Source of the DNA: Bacteroides sp.
GTDB taxonomy: Bacteria; Bacteroidota; Bacteroidia; Bacteroidales; Bacteroidaceae
Length of the DNA: 5,602 nucleotides
Direction of reading: 5' to 3'
NCBI GenBank assembly: GCA_030151885.1
Contig: JASLCG010000093.1
Span: forward strand, 1 to 5,602
A program made the translations under genes and the position numbers. The notes under the pieces are model-generated. The model had not been told where the DNA came from. It saw only the letters and a program-made list of their open reading frames with translations, and made no database searches. Positions 5,372-5,602 of this stretch are shown here, piece after piece (the stretch's first letter is position 1; each line of letters opens with the position of its first letter).

Positions 5372-5602
5372 CTGATCTATCTCTACTCTACTCTTAAATA
5401 CCGAAAGAAGAACGAAAGATATCTATTACAAGAATCTTAATATATATCAATCTTTGATGTGTCAGACCTAAACACAATTACTATTTTTTTAGAAGACAAA
5501 AGAGGTATAATTATTAAAGTCGCTAACTGTTTGCTAACTTTTTTAAATTAGATATTACAATAAGCTTATTAAAGCTGTTTAAATATTACTTTTAGCCCAA
5601 AA
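5372..5602. other. AT-rich right end, no gene seen
   Basis: No convincing ORF on either strand. Minor patterns are a direct repeat GCTAACT (5522-5528 and 5533-5539, an 11-bp step) and a 12-bp palindrome AATAAGCTTATT (5559-5570). It may be the upstream region of a gene beyond the window. Confidence 0.4.

Noticed and set aside
5372..5602. Replication origin suggested by iteron-like repeats next to AT-rich DNA
   Set aside because: No DnaA boxes (TTATNCACA-like) and no dnaA, rep or par gene are visible.

Overview
The window looks like a chromosomal segment of an AT-rich member of the Bacteroidota, probably order Bacteroidales. Four things point there. The cold-shock-domain protein with a Lys/Glu-rich N-terminal extension next to a short single-RRM protein is a typical pairing in that order. 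A lipoprotein with a DUF4369-like start lies at the left edge. The start codons are preceded by A/T-rich sequence with no Shine-Dalgarno motif. Several gene starts have the phylum's TAnnTTTG -7 promoter element. I cannot name the genus; a low-GC, Dysgonomonas-like or Porphyromonadaceae-like genome would fit, but that is inference.

Layout, left to right. At 1-310 (minus) is the N-terminal part of a lipoprotein cut by the window edge, with its own -7 box at 338-345. The stretch 311-1147 has no convincing gene; its right end (about 980-1147) is a run of RNA hairpins immediately upstream of the next gene. At 1148-2542 (plus) is an RhlE-type DEAD-box RNA helicase, followed by a cold-shock-domain protein (2672-3124) and an RRM protein (3143-3442), closed by a strong intrinsic terminator at 3470-3508. 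The stretch 3509-4037 is mostly AT-rich filler, but at 3728-3906 it holds a promoter-like element, several hairpins and a 22-codon ORF of visibly higher GC. A 79-residue basic protein of unknown function lies at 4038-4277. A perfect 28-bp palindromic terminator (4306-4333) serves both it and the convergent LOG-family nucleotide hydrolase at 4413-5000 (minus), which has two tandem phylum-type promoters. The last 600 bp (5001-5602) carry no recognisable gene but contain two 11-bp inverted repeats with 21-22 nt loops and four degenerate repeats in exact 22-bp register.

Functionally, the core is an RNA-remodelling cluster. The helicase unwinds RNA, while the CSD and RRM proteins bind single-stranded RNA. 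All three on one strand ahead of a single terminator suggests co-expression, perhaps in cold or growth-transition conditions. The LOG protein is probably unrelated to this cluster. About 40% of the window is non-coding, which is high for a bacterium, and most of what is unusual lies in those spacers. I see no defence system, CRISPR array, tRNA, rRNA or transposase.
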